From: Culex pipiens pallens
Taxonomy: Eukaryota; Arthropoda; Insecta; Diptera; Culicidae
Assembly: GCF_016801865.2 (NCBI RefSeq)
Contig: NC_068938.1
Span: 213,773,611-213,837,610 of the forward strand
DNA: 64,000 bases
Reading direction: 5' to 3'
A program made the position numbers and the translations under genes. Under the pieces are notes generated by a model, which had not been told where the DNA came from, searched no databases, and was given only the letters and a program-made list of their open reading frames with translations. This document shows positions 34,052-45,289 of the stretch, piece by piece (the stretch's first letter is position 1; every line of letters starts with the position of its first letter).

Positions 34052-34385
34052 ATTCTGTTCTAGCAGCTACGTCTGTTGTCTGTGTTACAATAAAAAAAAA
34101 GTGATCGGAAATAGTTTTTGATAGTGTTTTTTACCGTTGTACATAAAAATTAACATAGGGCTTTAGGACCCTATTCTCCCTTCTCTCACAACTACATGAT
34201 AAAAAATAAAAGATACTTCCGATATGTCATACAAGTTTAAAAATAATCATTAATTAACTGCACACATATGAAACAGTATGAATGCGCAACTTTTAAGGTA
34301 TAATAAAACTTTTTTTCTTACTTTTAAACTGTATTTTGACTTAGGGTGTATTGAGCCTACATATACAATATGAGTTCAATTAGAC

Positions 34386-34478
34386 CAGTGTTTCCCAAAG
34401 TGGGTACTGGGCCCCATTGTGCTCCACCATTGATCTATGGAAGGTGATGTCTTGCACAAAATAGTTTGGGAATCAATG
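34386..34478. mobile_element. 93-bp hAT-type mini-element
   Basis: It starts CAGTGTTTCCCAAAGTGGGT and ends TTTGGGAATCAATG, imperfect inverted ends. It is flanked by a perfect 8-bp duplication AATTAGAC (34378-34385 and 34479-34486). CAG.G.TTCCCAAA ends are characteristic of widespread hAT families. Confidence 0.85.
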
Positions 34479-34489
34479 AATTAGACGAA

Positions 34490-35240
34490 AACTCAATAAA
34501 CCTTAGTCTACAGCTTTTCCGTACGATTTTGTATGGGGAAAGTAACTATTTTAGTTATTCAGTTTTTGTGCATGTTAGCATCGTCAAATTTAAACAACTC
34601 AAAAAAGAAATAAATATAAATAATATATGTTGGATTTGATTTTTGATCTTCTTTGAAAATTTTCATCATATTTACCCTAAAGATTGATTTGCCCAATTGT
34701 TTTTTATTCATTTTGGTTTCAAACAATAATTAAAAAAAGATGGCCTGAATCATCCAAAATGCATGAATATCATTTGATAAGAAGGTTAAAAGTGTGTTTT
34801 TTTATTCGATAATAAAAATCTTGTTAAATTTGAATTAGGACTTCAATTAAAAATCAAGTTTTAAATATAACATGAGATAAATATGGTTAAAACGGAAGTC
34901 GAACTTATGTGGTAAAATAGGAATGTATTTTTTTAGCATTTTGACAAAATATTTCAATATCAAATGGGAGAAACAACTTTTTCATTTTGCGTTTTGTCAT
35001 CAATAGGAGAGGGGAAGAAAATTGTTCATATTTAAATTTTGTGTTTATTCGCAATTTTAAGCGGTCTTATAAAATTATTTCATACAACTAAACTTACTCA
35101 TAAATTATTTAACGTAACTAAATAAATATTGCAACTCTCCCTTAACAACAATAAAATTATGTACATCGCCTTACATGACTACTATTTACAAAACTATTCT
35201 AATGTACGATCAAACTTCAATCCCCTCATTCTCCCGCAAG
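34490..35240. other. 3' flank of gene C, nothing further recognised
   Basis: AT-rich DNA. No canonical AATAAA is present on the minus strand within about 150 nt of the gene C stop. Confidence 0.4.
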
Positions 35241-35247
35241 ACCCCGT

Positions 35248-36549
35248 TTAGTACTCATACTCCTCACTCTCCGTCCTGTAACTGGACGCCCGGATCCCCG
35301 AATCACTTCGCCTGTGCGTCCGGTGCTTCGCCGCCAGCATAATCAACTCATTGACGGACGGATTCTCAAAGTCCCCACCACTAAAACGAGCCGGCTTGTA
35401 CTCCTCCATAAGGTAGTCGTCACTGCCTGCGATATCGTCGTACGCGTAATCCGGCATGGCTCCATGCAGGTCATCACCGGCGTCTTCTTCATCATCCTCG
35501 TCTTCTTCAATTTCGCCCAGCTTGGGGAATGCGACTTTGTCCGACGACGACTTCTTCAACTCCGGCTCCTCCTCTTCTTCGTAGTCTTCCTCCTCGTAGT
35601 CCTCGTCCTCGTCCAGGCTGTTGCCGCCGATCTGGGCCAGGACGGCCTCCATAATAGCAGCCTCGTTAGCTTCCTCGACGCGACGCTTCTCCTCCGCGGA
35701 CAGCCCGATCGTTGACTTGAGTGGAATTGACGGGGAGCGCTTGACGCGTGGCATGTGGATCGTAACCTTGACGTTCTCCAGGTTGATCGAGTTGGATCGC
35801 TTGGAGCGGATTTTCTTGGGGGTGGGGGTAGGCGCTGGTCTACGAGCGGCCAAGTCCTTGTATGCTTTCTGAACGATCGCAGCTACCATGCGAAGGATTC
35901 GCTGGGAAGGTTCCACGGTGAGGTCGTCCGACAGTTGCACGGATTTGGCGTCCGCTGGTTTGTACACTTTTTGAACTGAATTGCCTTCGATGTCATTCTG
36001 GAACTTTTGGTTGATGTCCTTCTTGCCGAGCCGGACTTCACGAGAGTTCAACAGAACGGACAGGACCGCATCGCGGGGTTCACTGCGCTTGCGACGAGAA
36101 TCCTCAACCATGAGAGTCCACATCTCGCCGAAGATATTGTGCAACGATCGTCGTTCTTCGGCGGAGAGCAGATCGTGGCGCAGCTGCTTGATTGTGGCCG
36201 GGATGAGCTGCAGCAGTTCAAGTTCGTCAAAGTTTCGCACTTCTGTAATAAAACAAGAGGAAATTGTAATTAGTATTTTATGATCTTATTGAAATGGGAG
36301 TTGCTTGAGAGAGATGATCTCACTTTAAATAAGTCAACAATCCAGCATCTTTTGAAACCTACCTTGTGAGTCGTGTTGTTCAACATAAGGAATTAATCCT
36401 TGAGCTTGAAGACGTTTCCGGTATCCTGCCAGCGTGCGCAGGGAAGCACTTACATCCTCCTTCTTTGAGTGCTTTTCACGAATCGTAAATCCAGCGGTTA
36501 AATCCACAACCACACACAGCACCACCAAAATCACTGCCTTTGAACACAT
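35248..36549 (-). CDS. gene C: secreted acidic protein with dibasic cleavage sites, 393 aa
   Basis: Two exons: 36549-36363 and 36242-35248, joined in phase 1 over a 120-nt intron (CAAG|GTAGGT; TTACAG|AAG). The start is the first true ATG, with a good Kozak context (AACATG). Residues 1-21 form a signal peptide. Residues about 41-56 (GYRKRLQAQGLIP) resemble gene A. Residues about 70-113 carry the module LLQLIPATIKQLR ... IFGEMWTLMVEDSRR shared with the exon at 24375-24626. Then come RRKRS, RSKRS and RVKRS, each a good furin-type site, a strongly acidic stretch (about 270-320, runs of E and D), and a tyrosine-containing C-terminus ending SEEYEY. This could be a processed secreted precursor or an extracellular structural protein. 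I do not recognise a named family. Related to A and B by inference. Confidence 0.85.
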
Positions 36550-36684
36550 GTTGATATCGTTTATCTCGTACAAACTATTCAAACAATCACTGTAACAATT
36601 TCAATCACTCAATTCCAACAGTTCATTGTCACTCGAAATAAGCCCAGATGATGATGTTACTCGTTTGAAGCGCAAGTTGCAAGT

Positions 36685-36719
36685 GAATGATATTTCCATA
36701 GGGCGAGGCGTTTAAATAT
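36685..36719 (-). promoter_or_regulatory. core promoter of gene C: TATA-like box and initiator
   Basis: On the minus strand GATATTTAAA (36720-36711) is followed about 25-30 nt later by TCATTC (36690-36685), spacing typical of TATA plus initiator. This gives a 5' untranslated region of about 140 nt before the ATG at 36549. Confidence 0.5.
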
Positions 36720-36724
36720 CCTAC

Positions 36725-37885
36725 CCGGTTCTCAAGCCACTGACTGTACGTCCAGGATATGCACTTGTCGTCGACGGCTGGTCCTGTCTCGAGTCTCGGC
36801 GACAGGTTGCCTTCTGTTGCTACTGGCTGGCAGGCCAGAGTAGAGGCGTGGCTCTCGAGAGTAGCTCGTTATATGGGAATGGCAGCGCACGCAGCAGACG
36901 GTGATTGCCTGAGGTTTGATGAATTACGAATTGATGTTTGTTATGTTTTGTTGATCCATAATTGATAAATAAAGTTAAAGTTTTTTAAATTATTCAAAAT
37001 CGCATTTTCTTTTCAGAAATTAAAAATTCATGGAATGACATATTCTGGATATTTTTGAAGATCTACTAGAAAATATTGTCGTAACATTGTATTGTAAAAA
37101 AAATCCATCAATTTCAATTAATTCAAGATACATTTGAGAAGCCCAAATAACACTTAAAACACTTTAATTTGCGCAAAAAAGAATGAATAGCGAATTTCAA
37201 AATTTGAAATCTTTTCAGAATTTCAGAAAGTTACAGCAAATTAAAATTAAAGAGCTCAGAGATCAGAGGTAGGGAAAACAAATCCGTTTATGTTTGTTAT
37301 GAAATTTTGATGAATTCATTTAACCAATTCTTTGATGAAATTTTGTCCATCGATTTCTTATGTCCAATTCAAGCATTTTTCCTATTGGCTTCACCATGAT
37401 GTCTTGAAATCCTTTATTGACAACAACTTTAAATTTGATTGCTCCAAAAAGTGCCAGCTTTTGAGCTGTCTAGGATACGTTCTTTTCTAATTTTTTAAAA
37501 GAAATGTTCATCCTCCATTGTTATTTCGAACGTTGATTGCAAAATATGGCCTTGAAACGATGAATGTTTAGAAAAAAAAAACCCAATAAGCCCTCATGTC
37601 TAAGATATCTCGAAACAATTAATCCGATTTGCAATGTCTATACCAAAAATTGGCACTTTTGGTCCACTAAACATGTTATAAAATTTAAAAATCGAAGAGG
37701 GTAATGTTAGTCATAATACAGTTTTTCTGATAAAAACTTGATTTAAAAAGTTTTTTTTTGTGCTTACCGATTTTTAACAGTCCTGATCAATTTAAATTTT
37801 ACTAATAATTTTTTTTTCGGGTGTATTATGGAAGCCTTCAAAAAATCCCTTTTTTCAGTCCTATCACATTCATCAAAATTCCATC
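36725..37885. other. upstream region of gene C, no gene recognised
   Basis: 36,725-36,930 is unique and GC-rich and adjoins the gene C promoter, so it may be regulatory. The remainder is AT-rich without recognised repeats. Confidence 0.4.
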
Positions 37886-37889
37886 CTCT

Positions 37890-38000
37890 AGCATTTCATA
37901 CCCCAGAATGCCATTCACTAAAAATTCATTCTCCAGAATTGACCATTCCCCAGAATCCCATTCCTCAGAATGACCCATACGCCAGAATAAACCATTCCAT
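37890..38000 (+). repeat. degenerate CCAGAAT/CCATTC tandem repeat
   Basis: Alternating CCAGAAT and CCATTC words (for example CCAGAATGCCATTC, CCAGAATTGACCATTCCCC, CAGAATGACCCATACG) recur with a spacing of roughly 17-20 bp. It is an old, decayed minisatellite; no coding role is apparent. Confidence 0.5.
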
Positions 38001-38527
38001 TAAATGAATAATTTTCACTGAAAAGAAGAGTAATTTTATAATGATTTTTGTTTTTTAAATTTATGGAGTGAACCATTAGATAATGAATTTATCATTTAAA
38101 TTTGACGATTAGATGTTTTGGAGATTTGAAGAATTGAAAATTTTAAATTTTTACGAGGATTAAGAAATTCATAAAGATTTTCCTACCTTTTTAGACCGTT
38201 CCCTCGACTCTGACCAAAGTCAATTGAGGAGGGCAAAAAAAAAAAAAGAATAACAAGCCATAGTTTCAGCATTTGCATGTACAAAGTAGCCATTTCAAAT
38301 ATACAGATAAATCTAGATTTTACAGATTTTTCGATTCCAAAAATCACAAAAATCTGTATGTACAGATTTTTTTAAATGATTATATTTTTAAAAAAATCTA
38401 CAATTTAGTAAATGAATCATACTTTAATATTATTAAAAAGCTTAAGTTAGTTGTTAAAAATTGAAGAATGTCTAAATTAGATATAGATAAAATACAGATT
38501 TATTTTTAAGGAAATATAGATCTTAGC

Positions 38528-38795
38528 CGGGTCCGGTGACGCAGTGGTTAGCGTGGTAGCCTCTCACCCCAGTATGGCCTGGGTTCAATCCCAGACGGAC
38601 CCGGTGGCATTTTTCGAGACGAGATTTGCCTGATCACGCCTTCTATCGGATGGGGAAGTAAAACGTCGGTCCATTAGCGTAAAAAAGGATTTGAGTGACT
38701 CACCACACATAACCTTCGGACGCCTAGAAATGAGCAGAAACATGCAACAGAGACCACAAAAGACCCGGGGGTCGTTAAAGTGGATTGGATTGGAG
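38528..38795 (+). mobile_element. tRNA-headed SINE of a second family
   Basis: The head GGTGACGCAGTGGTTAGCG and GGTTCAATCCCAGACGG form good A and B boxes and a near-cloverleaf. The body continues to ACCCGGGGGTCGTTAAAGTG and ends in a GGATTGGATTGG tail. Its 3' end recurs as a fragment at 63618-63655 in reverse. The flanking duplication (AGATCT) is too short to be decisive. Confidence 0.7.
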
Positions 38796-38799
38796 ATCT

Positions 38800-39080
38800 C
38801 TCATAAAATAATCTGGCATCGTTGGAAAAAAGTGTTTAAAAATGCATTATACACCTATGCAGTTTGTTTTGTAATCATTAGTTTCTGAAATATCTAAGTA
38901 TTATCAAAACATTTTTTTTGGCGAAACATGAGTTTTTTGGGATCGGAATTTAATAAAAATCTAAATATTTTTAAACTAGTTCAAAAATGCTAAATTTGAT
39001 AATCAATTCAGAAAAATGCATTTTAGGTTGTTTGCAGTAGATTAGTCTATTATATCCATCAAAATTTGGAAGGCCTCTTA
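38800..39080 (+). repeat. R1 copy, adjoining the SINE
   Basis: GTTGGAAAAAAGTGTTTAAA, then TTTCTGAAATATCTAAGTAT and ATGCATTTTAGGTTGTTTGC, align with 22485-22735. A fragment of the other side of R1 (ATAACAAGCCATAG) lies at 38250, before the SINE, so the SINE probably landed in or near an R1 copy. Confidence 0.6.
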
Positions 39081-39089
39081 AATTATATT

Positions 39090-41530
39090 TTTAATTTAAA
39101 AATTAGAGCAAATTCTTACAAGAATAATGAAATTAACAGCGATTCACTCGACTTTTTTATGATTTTTAAAGATCTGATGATCTTGAAAATATGGGGAGAT
39201 TTACTCGTCTTTTTTATAAAATTTGATGACTTGAAGATAACAAAAAGGGGAAAATATCTTTTAATTTCATTGTTGTCATTAAAATTACCCTTCTTTAGGT
39301 AAAAAAAAAAAACAGGTAACATTTTGAGGACTAACTGACAAAACCACGCTCATGATGTAAAATTTATCAAAAGTTGACACTTAAACATATAAAAAAGATC
39401 AACGGTGGTAAAGTTTGTCAAATTCAAGTTTTCTTACAAAAGTATCTTTAAAATTGTTTTTTTTAGTGTAACAACTTTGAAAAAATAAAAACTGCCTCAA
39501 AAATCGAGCATGTTTGTTAGCTATTTTCATTTATTAATAATAAAACATTTATGAAATATGAAACCATTAAAAAACAAATCAAAAATCGGTATTTAACGTG
39601 ATAAACTTAAACTAAGGAACAGACGTTCAAATATTGCACCAGTCCATAGATCTCTTTAACTCATCGTTGACGGACACGCAACACATGTTTTGCTAAGTGC
39701 AAACACAGACCCAGACCCACAATCCATCAATCCCACAGATAACCCTCTTGAACCAATTTTTTGAGACCCTCTCGACTTCTGGATCCCTCAACGACGACGA
39801 CGGACATAAAAAACTGTCTCCTAACCTTTTAACAAACTCAAGCTTGCCAAACACACGAGCCACTTGTCAGCAGCCGCGTCGCACGCCCCGGGACTCTCAA
39901 GTGGCTCAGTCCAGGCAGGCTATGACTAGACGCAGAAGACATCGGGCCCAATTAGGGGTGATCCAAGTAGGCGCGATCGATTTCCCAGCCAAATCTGCTG
40001 CGTATGGCCCAGAAGAAATCCTTTTTCGCTTCGGAGTCACCATCGTAGTGCGCCATGGCTTTTCGTGTCGGATGCAAATAAAAAGCTCTTGAAAAAGGGA
40101 TAATAAAGTTCATTTCCTCCCCAGGACACACTCGCACAGAGTTCTGTTATCTTGCGTTTTAGGTGCCTTCTGAGACGGAAAACATGTTTGACTTTTTAAG
40201 GGCTCAAGGGGTCGTCTGGGCCAGGTTTGTTCAGGGTTGAGAGAAGAGGAAAAAAACAGCCCAAACAGGAAATTGGCCGGGCGCCCGACTTGATTCTTGT
40301 TTCCGATCAGACGCTAAGCACTGTTTTCGGTTCTTATCGGTTCCGGCGCGGGCGTTGTTTGTTTAGCCACAAAGGACGGACTAATCTAGGGGGAAACGTC
40401 ACAATAAACCAGCCAATAAGGTGGCTGGTGACTTGGCTTAGGGCCACTTAACCCCTTCGGTTAAAGGGGTAGGGAGAGAGACTTTATAATCCGATCTGAC
40501 CCAGGATCCCCGGCGGCCGGTGTCTGTTGTTGTGGGTAATCAAGAAGCATTTAGGAGTCAATCCGTAACGGTTTGTGACTCGACGGTGGACGGAGGCTAC
40601 TCAATGAGAACGATTCAACTCAGAAAATGAGAAAAAAAAAACTCAAAGCAGGCCAATGTCCCCAATCGTCGTCAAAACTACCTAAAAAAATCGAGACGTC
40701 TCAATATTCCAATAAAAACTTCATGAAAGAATCGCGTCTGGGAAAAACCCACCTCGCCAGTCAATCGGGGGTAAACATCGATCCTTTGTTTTGTTTGTGG
40801 ATTTGTCTCTTCCGATTCACAAAACAAAGCAACCAACCGGATGGTGGCCTGCTTCGATCCTGGGGCGTACGACGATATCGGCGGCGTCGTCTCGGAGCGA
40901 GCCTGCTGTAGGGTTGTCTCGTTTTTTTCCTCTGTCGATTTTGACTGGCCTGGCCTGCCTTTTGTTCTGGTGACCAACGTTTATTGTCCTAGGGCCCCGA
41001 GAACAAAGGGGCTAAAAAGCGATCGACTTTATGGCCCACTTGAGCGAGGGACGGCCCCCTTTTTTTTCGTGGACGGCTGTCGTCGCTGCAGTCAACCATT
41101 TGGTGACCGATGTCTTTGGAGTTACGTAGACTTGCGACTAAATATCTTTTTTTTTTTCAATATTCTTGTTGAAATATTTAACAAACATTTATTGACGTAA
41201 CGCAGCACTGTCTACTCCTTTCTTGAATTTACTTTAGTTCGAATTGTGATGTGTGATTTTGTAAATTTTTTGAAAAAAAATTATCCTTGGTTCAACTTTA
41301 TCCGTGTTTTAATTATTGACTACCATTCTTTAATTAAGGAAAATTAAGTCATATTGGTTTTTTTTCCAAGACTATGCTTAATCGTATTTTTTATGGAGCA
41401 ATTCTCCCCGAATTCCGGAAATGGATCGTATTTGTATTCTTTAAATTTGGATCAAACTTTCCCTATGACCAAAATGGCAATTTGTGCCATTCGTTCGCCC
41501 ATAGAAGTCTCCAAACAATTTAGGCAGCTG
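39090..41530. other. intergenic DNA, partly unique and GC-richer, no gene recognised
   Basis: 39,650-41,150 is unique and less AT-rich. Open frames of 94-131 codons on both strands overlap one another and show no domain, signal peptide or splice structure. Possibly regulatory or untranslated; nothing decides. Confidence 0.4.
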
Positions 41531-41539
41531 TCCATATAA

Positions 41540-42490
41540 AAAAATACGTAAATATTCGAAAATCTATATCCTTTGAAAAACATATTGATCGATTTTGTGT
41601 CTTCGGCAAAGTTGTAGGTATTGATGAGAACTATTCATAATAAATACTACACTGAAACACTATTTTTCAATGTTTATGTCGCCTCCTTCAATATCGGTCC
41701 GAAAAATGGCAAAACTAGTATTTTTTCAAAAAACTTAAATTTTTTAAAGGAAATAGAAATCTAACCAACTGAAAACAATAAGAAATGCATTTTCCTGCGT
41801 TTAAAACCATATTTAGCATGTCTGGGATCCGGGGCAGACGGTAATAACAAAATTCATGCAATTTCAATAACAAATACTGTTAAAATAACAGAAAGTGTTA
41901 TGGAATCTTCTTGAAAAATTAATTTTTGCCTAAGGGTTTTATAACAGTTTATGTTATCATAACAAAATTTGTTTTTGGTCTGATATTGGTTGAAAGCCAA
42001 AACAACATTTGAATAACATTTTTTGTTATGGAAGAATACCGTCAACTGTTATTGGGATGATCGGATTAGTTGTTAAAATAACAAAAAATAATAATAAAGA
42101 TTTCTTCGAAGAATAACAAAAAGTGTTATTAGTCTGTTATTACAATTACAATCCAATAACAAAAAAAAATATAACGACGAATAACAAATCTTGTTATAAA
42201 TAACATAAAATGTTATTGGGCTAATATTTTCAAATATCAAAAAAAAATTATTCTCAAGTTATTTCCGTCTGCTCGGGATCGATCAAAAATATTTTCAATT
42301 TTTGTAGAATTCCGATGTACAGCACCGCAAAAAGTTTTCTTTTTGGCGAAAAAAAATTGTTTCAATACTTGGATATTTTGAAAACTAATGACTGCAAAAC
42401 AACTTGACAGGTGTAAAATGCATGTTAAAACACCTTTTTTATTCCAACGTTGAGACCATAGCTTGTTATTCCAATTTTTATATTTTTTTT
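41540..42490 (-). repeat. R1 copy split by a palindrome-array element
   Basis: It contains TCGATTTTGTGTCTTCGGCA, TTTATGTCGCCTCCTTCAA and TGCATTTTCCTGCGTTTAAA on the left. After the insert it resumes with CGATCAAAAATATTTTCAAT and the remaining R1 sequence, ending CAACGTTGAGACCATAGCTT. The left and right parts are contiguous in the copy at 22480-22760. Confidence 0.75.
41829..42277. mobile_element. CCCGAGCA-terminus element with AATAAC/GTTATT palindrome array
   Basis: The left end CCGGGGCAGACGGTAATAAC and the right end (reverse complement CCCGAGCAGACGGAAATAAC) are inverted repeats. The about 450-bp interior is packed with AATAACA and TGTTATT words. The insertion point is proved by the uninterrupted R1 copy at 22640-22660, and only a short (about 2-bp AT) duplication fits the junction. 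The termini are shared with 30544-31867 although the interiors differ. Confidence 0.8.
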
Positions 42491-42839
42491 TATCTTTTAC
42501 AATATTTTTAGTAAAATGCATAATTTTCAAATTATTTGCAGTTCATGTTTAATTTATGGTAATACATAGGATTATTTTAAGATTTTTGAAAAAGTCAATC
42601 TTTGTCCAATTTTAAAAATATATTTTTTTATCTGAGAAAATTCACTATAAATTTTCTTATATAACTTTCAAAAACAGACAATTAGTGGCCGAATTATAGC
42701 TTTTTTCAAATAAAAAAAATCAAAATAAAAATATTTAAAAAATGGGAAATTCTGGAGAATAAAACATTTAGAAAAATCTAGTTTAATTAAATATGGATAA
42801 AAATTGATTAAACTGCAGGGCTGCGGAGTCGGGTCATAT

Positions 42840-43045
42840 TTCAAACGACTCCGACTCCGACTCCGACTCCAGCTTTGTCAGATTAGCCGACTCCGACTCC
42901 GACTCCGGCTCCGGCTTCCAACAAATTGTTGGCTCCGACTCCGACTCCGACTCCGGCCTACCAACTCTAGCCGACTCCGACTCCAACTCCGACTCCAGCT
43001 TTCAACAAATGGTTGGCTCCGACTCCGACTCCGACTCCACATTTT
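42840..43045 (+). repeat. GACTCC hexamer array, left
   Basis: Blocks of three to five GACTCC or GGCTCC hexamers alternate with about 20-bp spacers (CAACAAATTGTTGGC type), forming a higher-order repeat. An open frame across it (repeated RLRLRL) is a by-product of the hexamer. Confidence 0.85.
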
Positions 43046-43049
43046 TTTA

Positions 43050-44905
43050 AATGTTTCAAAAGTTAGTTAACTATTATTAGTTAATAATTTTTTAAACATT
43101 GATAAATAGGATTATTTGAATACTCTCTAAGCGTCATGTTTTTCTCAAGAAAAATAAGGTAAGTAGTAAATAAACGGAAAAAAAGTTTCTAGGTTACATG
43201 TTTTATACGTTATGGAAACAGAAATCAAAAAAATATCTTCAGTTTTAGAGGCATTTTGAGAAGAACAGTTTTGTAAAAAATTTGGATTTATTTGCTTAAA
43301 CTCAAATTTGAAAATATTTTTTTCAAAGCTAATAAATTTAAATATTAAATTGTTATTTTTGAATGAATAACTAAAAGAAACCTGGCCTAATGATCTATTG
43401 AACATTAAAATTCAATTTGCTCACTTTCAGGCTGACATTTGTAAGAAGCACAGTGACAGGCACCTTGTTTTTAAAATGACAATTTTAAACGAAACATTTT
43501 TTTTTTTTTTTTTAAGAAGTACATGGACATCACGCCATGGCTGAAGGAGATTATTATTGCAAATCAATGTATCTAAACATTTTTTTCGTGGAAAGGACGC
43601 TTAAGATGTCCTTTTCAAATATCTGTGACATGGAAAATATATTACCCTGGAAATTTTTAATTTATTTTAATTATAAAATTTTATATCTATATATATATAT
43701 ATATATATATAAAAATTTCGACGGTTTTGTTCGAACGCGCATCAGTTGATAACGGAAAGTCGGATCGAGGTGCTTTTTGTTGCGTTGGGTTCGTATAAGT
43801 CAAAAAATCAAAAAATGACAACAAACGAAATAAGGCAGAACAAAGTTTGTCGGGTAAGGCTTGTACTTTAAAAAGGAGGCGCACGATACTTCGTAAATCT
43901 TCACCTAAAACGAAGCTTTATGAATGATCTTGCGCCTCCATCAAAAAATATTAAAAAACTTTAAATATTATAAAAAACAAATATCCACAAGTAAAATATT
44001 TTCTAGGTCACAAATATTTTTTTTTTTTTTAGGTACATTGTTATGCAATGATTATCACCTTGCGTCATATTGGCTTGGGACATACAGTATGAGAAAATTC
44101 GTACCAGTTTATAATATTTTGATTTTGTTTTATGTATAATATATGACAAATAAATTAAAATCCTACATTTTGTTCTATACATTTTTTATTAGTTCATTTT
44201 TGTACTGAATTCTTCAGATTTGTTCAACGATAATTTGCAACGATATCAAAATAGTTTAACTAAAATCAACATCAACATCAACAACCAATGATTAATTCAA
44301 AATTTGTTGCAACTTCTTTTGATATTTTTTGTTAGTTTCAATTATTTTATATGCAACATATTGATTTTCTTGTACTTAGTGATAAACAAAATGTGCATGT
44401 TGAGTTCCAAGTAAGAGATTGTTATTATCGTAGATTATTTGTTACAAAAGTTAAACTGTCAGTGACTCTTTTTCGATTTGCAAAAACAGTGATTACTATT
44501 TTTAATCTTTTTATGTACCTCGTACCAAGACATATGCTATCAGGGTAAAAGATGATTATGTGTGTATTTTTTTTCAGAAATAACTGGATGAAATTTGGTC
44601 AAATTTGAATTGAAAGGGCACATAAATAAAGGCAAAAGGAAGCATTCAAGAATCAATTAGATATGTCTGACTACATAACCAATATTTTTTTTATTATTTT
44701 TTAAATTATGATACAACATAATTGGGTAAGAGGTTACTTTTAGTGATTATAGTGTAATAACACAATTAGAGCTTTTCAATCACAATAAAAAGCTGCAAAA
44801 ACACAATGGCATCTGATAAATCAATTAAAAATATAAGATGTTTTGTAAATTAAGCTGTTCTATAGGAAATACTGAACAATAAAAAAACATATTTTTTGTT
44901 GAATT
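43050..44905. other. AT-rich interior between the GACTCC arrays
   Basis: It holds a T homopolymer near 43498-43514, a TA microsatellite at about 43687-43710 and an imperfect hairpin at 43875-43940 (GGAGGCGCACGAT with ATCTTGCGCCTCC). No gene. Confidence 0.5.
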
Positions 44906-44911
44906 TAAGAT

Positions 44912-45122
44912 AACTCCGGCTCCGACTCCGACTCCGGGTTATCAGAAATCCTCGGCTCCGACTCCGACTCCGACTCCAGCTCATAAAATTTAGCCGACTC
45001 CGGCTCCGACTCCGACTCCAGCTGTTAGAGTTTTGACGACTCCGACTCCGACTCCGACTCCAGGTCCCCAAAAAGACCCGACTCCACCGACTCCGGCTCC
45101 GACTCCGACTCCGACTCCACAG
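44912..45122 (+). repeat. GACTCC hexamer array, right
   Basis: Four to five blocks of GACTCC and GGCTCC hexamers separated by variable spacers, ending GACTCCACAGCCCTGC. Same strand orientation as the left array. Confidence 0.85.
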
Positions 45123-45289
45123 CCCTGCTAAATTGATTGAACTAGATTTTTCTAAGGGTATTATTCTCTAGAATTTCCTAAGTTTTTTTTTTAAATTTTT
45201 CTAATATGTATTTTTTGATTTGAATGAAACTTTGTATTAAAAGCCATATTTGCATCATAAGTTTCTTCCATACAACGCTCCATATAATT

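Larger units (their letters stand above)
42816..45130. mobile_element. CAGGGCTG-terminus element bounded by GACTCC arrays
   Basis: The left end reads CAGGGCTGCGGAGTCGGG and the right end (reverse complement) CAGGGCTGTGGAGTCGGAG. Just inside lie two arrays of GACTCC hexamers in the same orientation. The sequence outside is also inverted: TAGAAAAATCTAGTT lies about 45 bp to the left, and its reverse complement lies to the right. The 1.9-kb interior is AT-rich with only short, unconvincing open frames. A 90-bp relative with the same ends is at 54925-55012. This could be a hAT-type or fold-back element; no target duplication was found. Confidence 0.6.

Noticed and set aside
42804..43070. Open frame of repeated RLRLRL residues
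   Set aside because: It is the translation of the GACTCC hexamer array.
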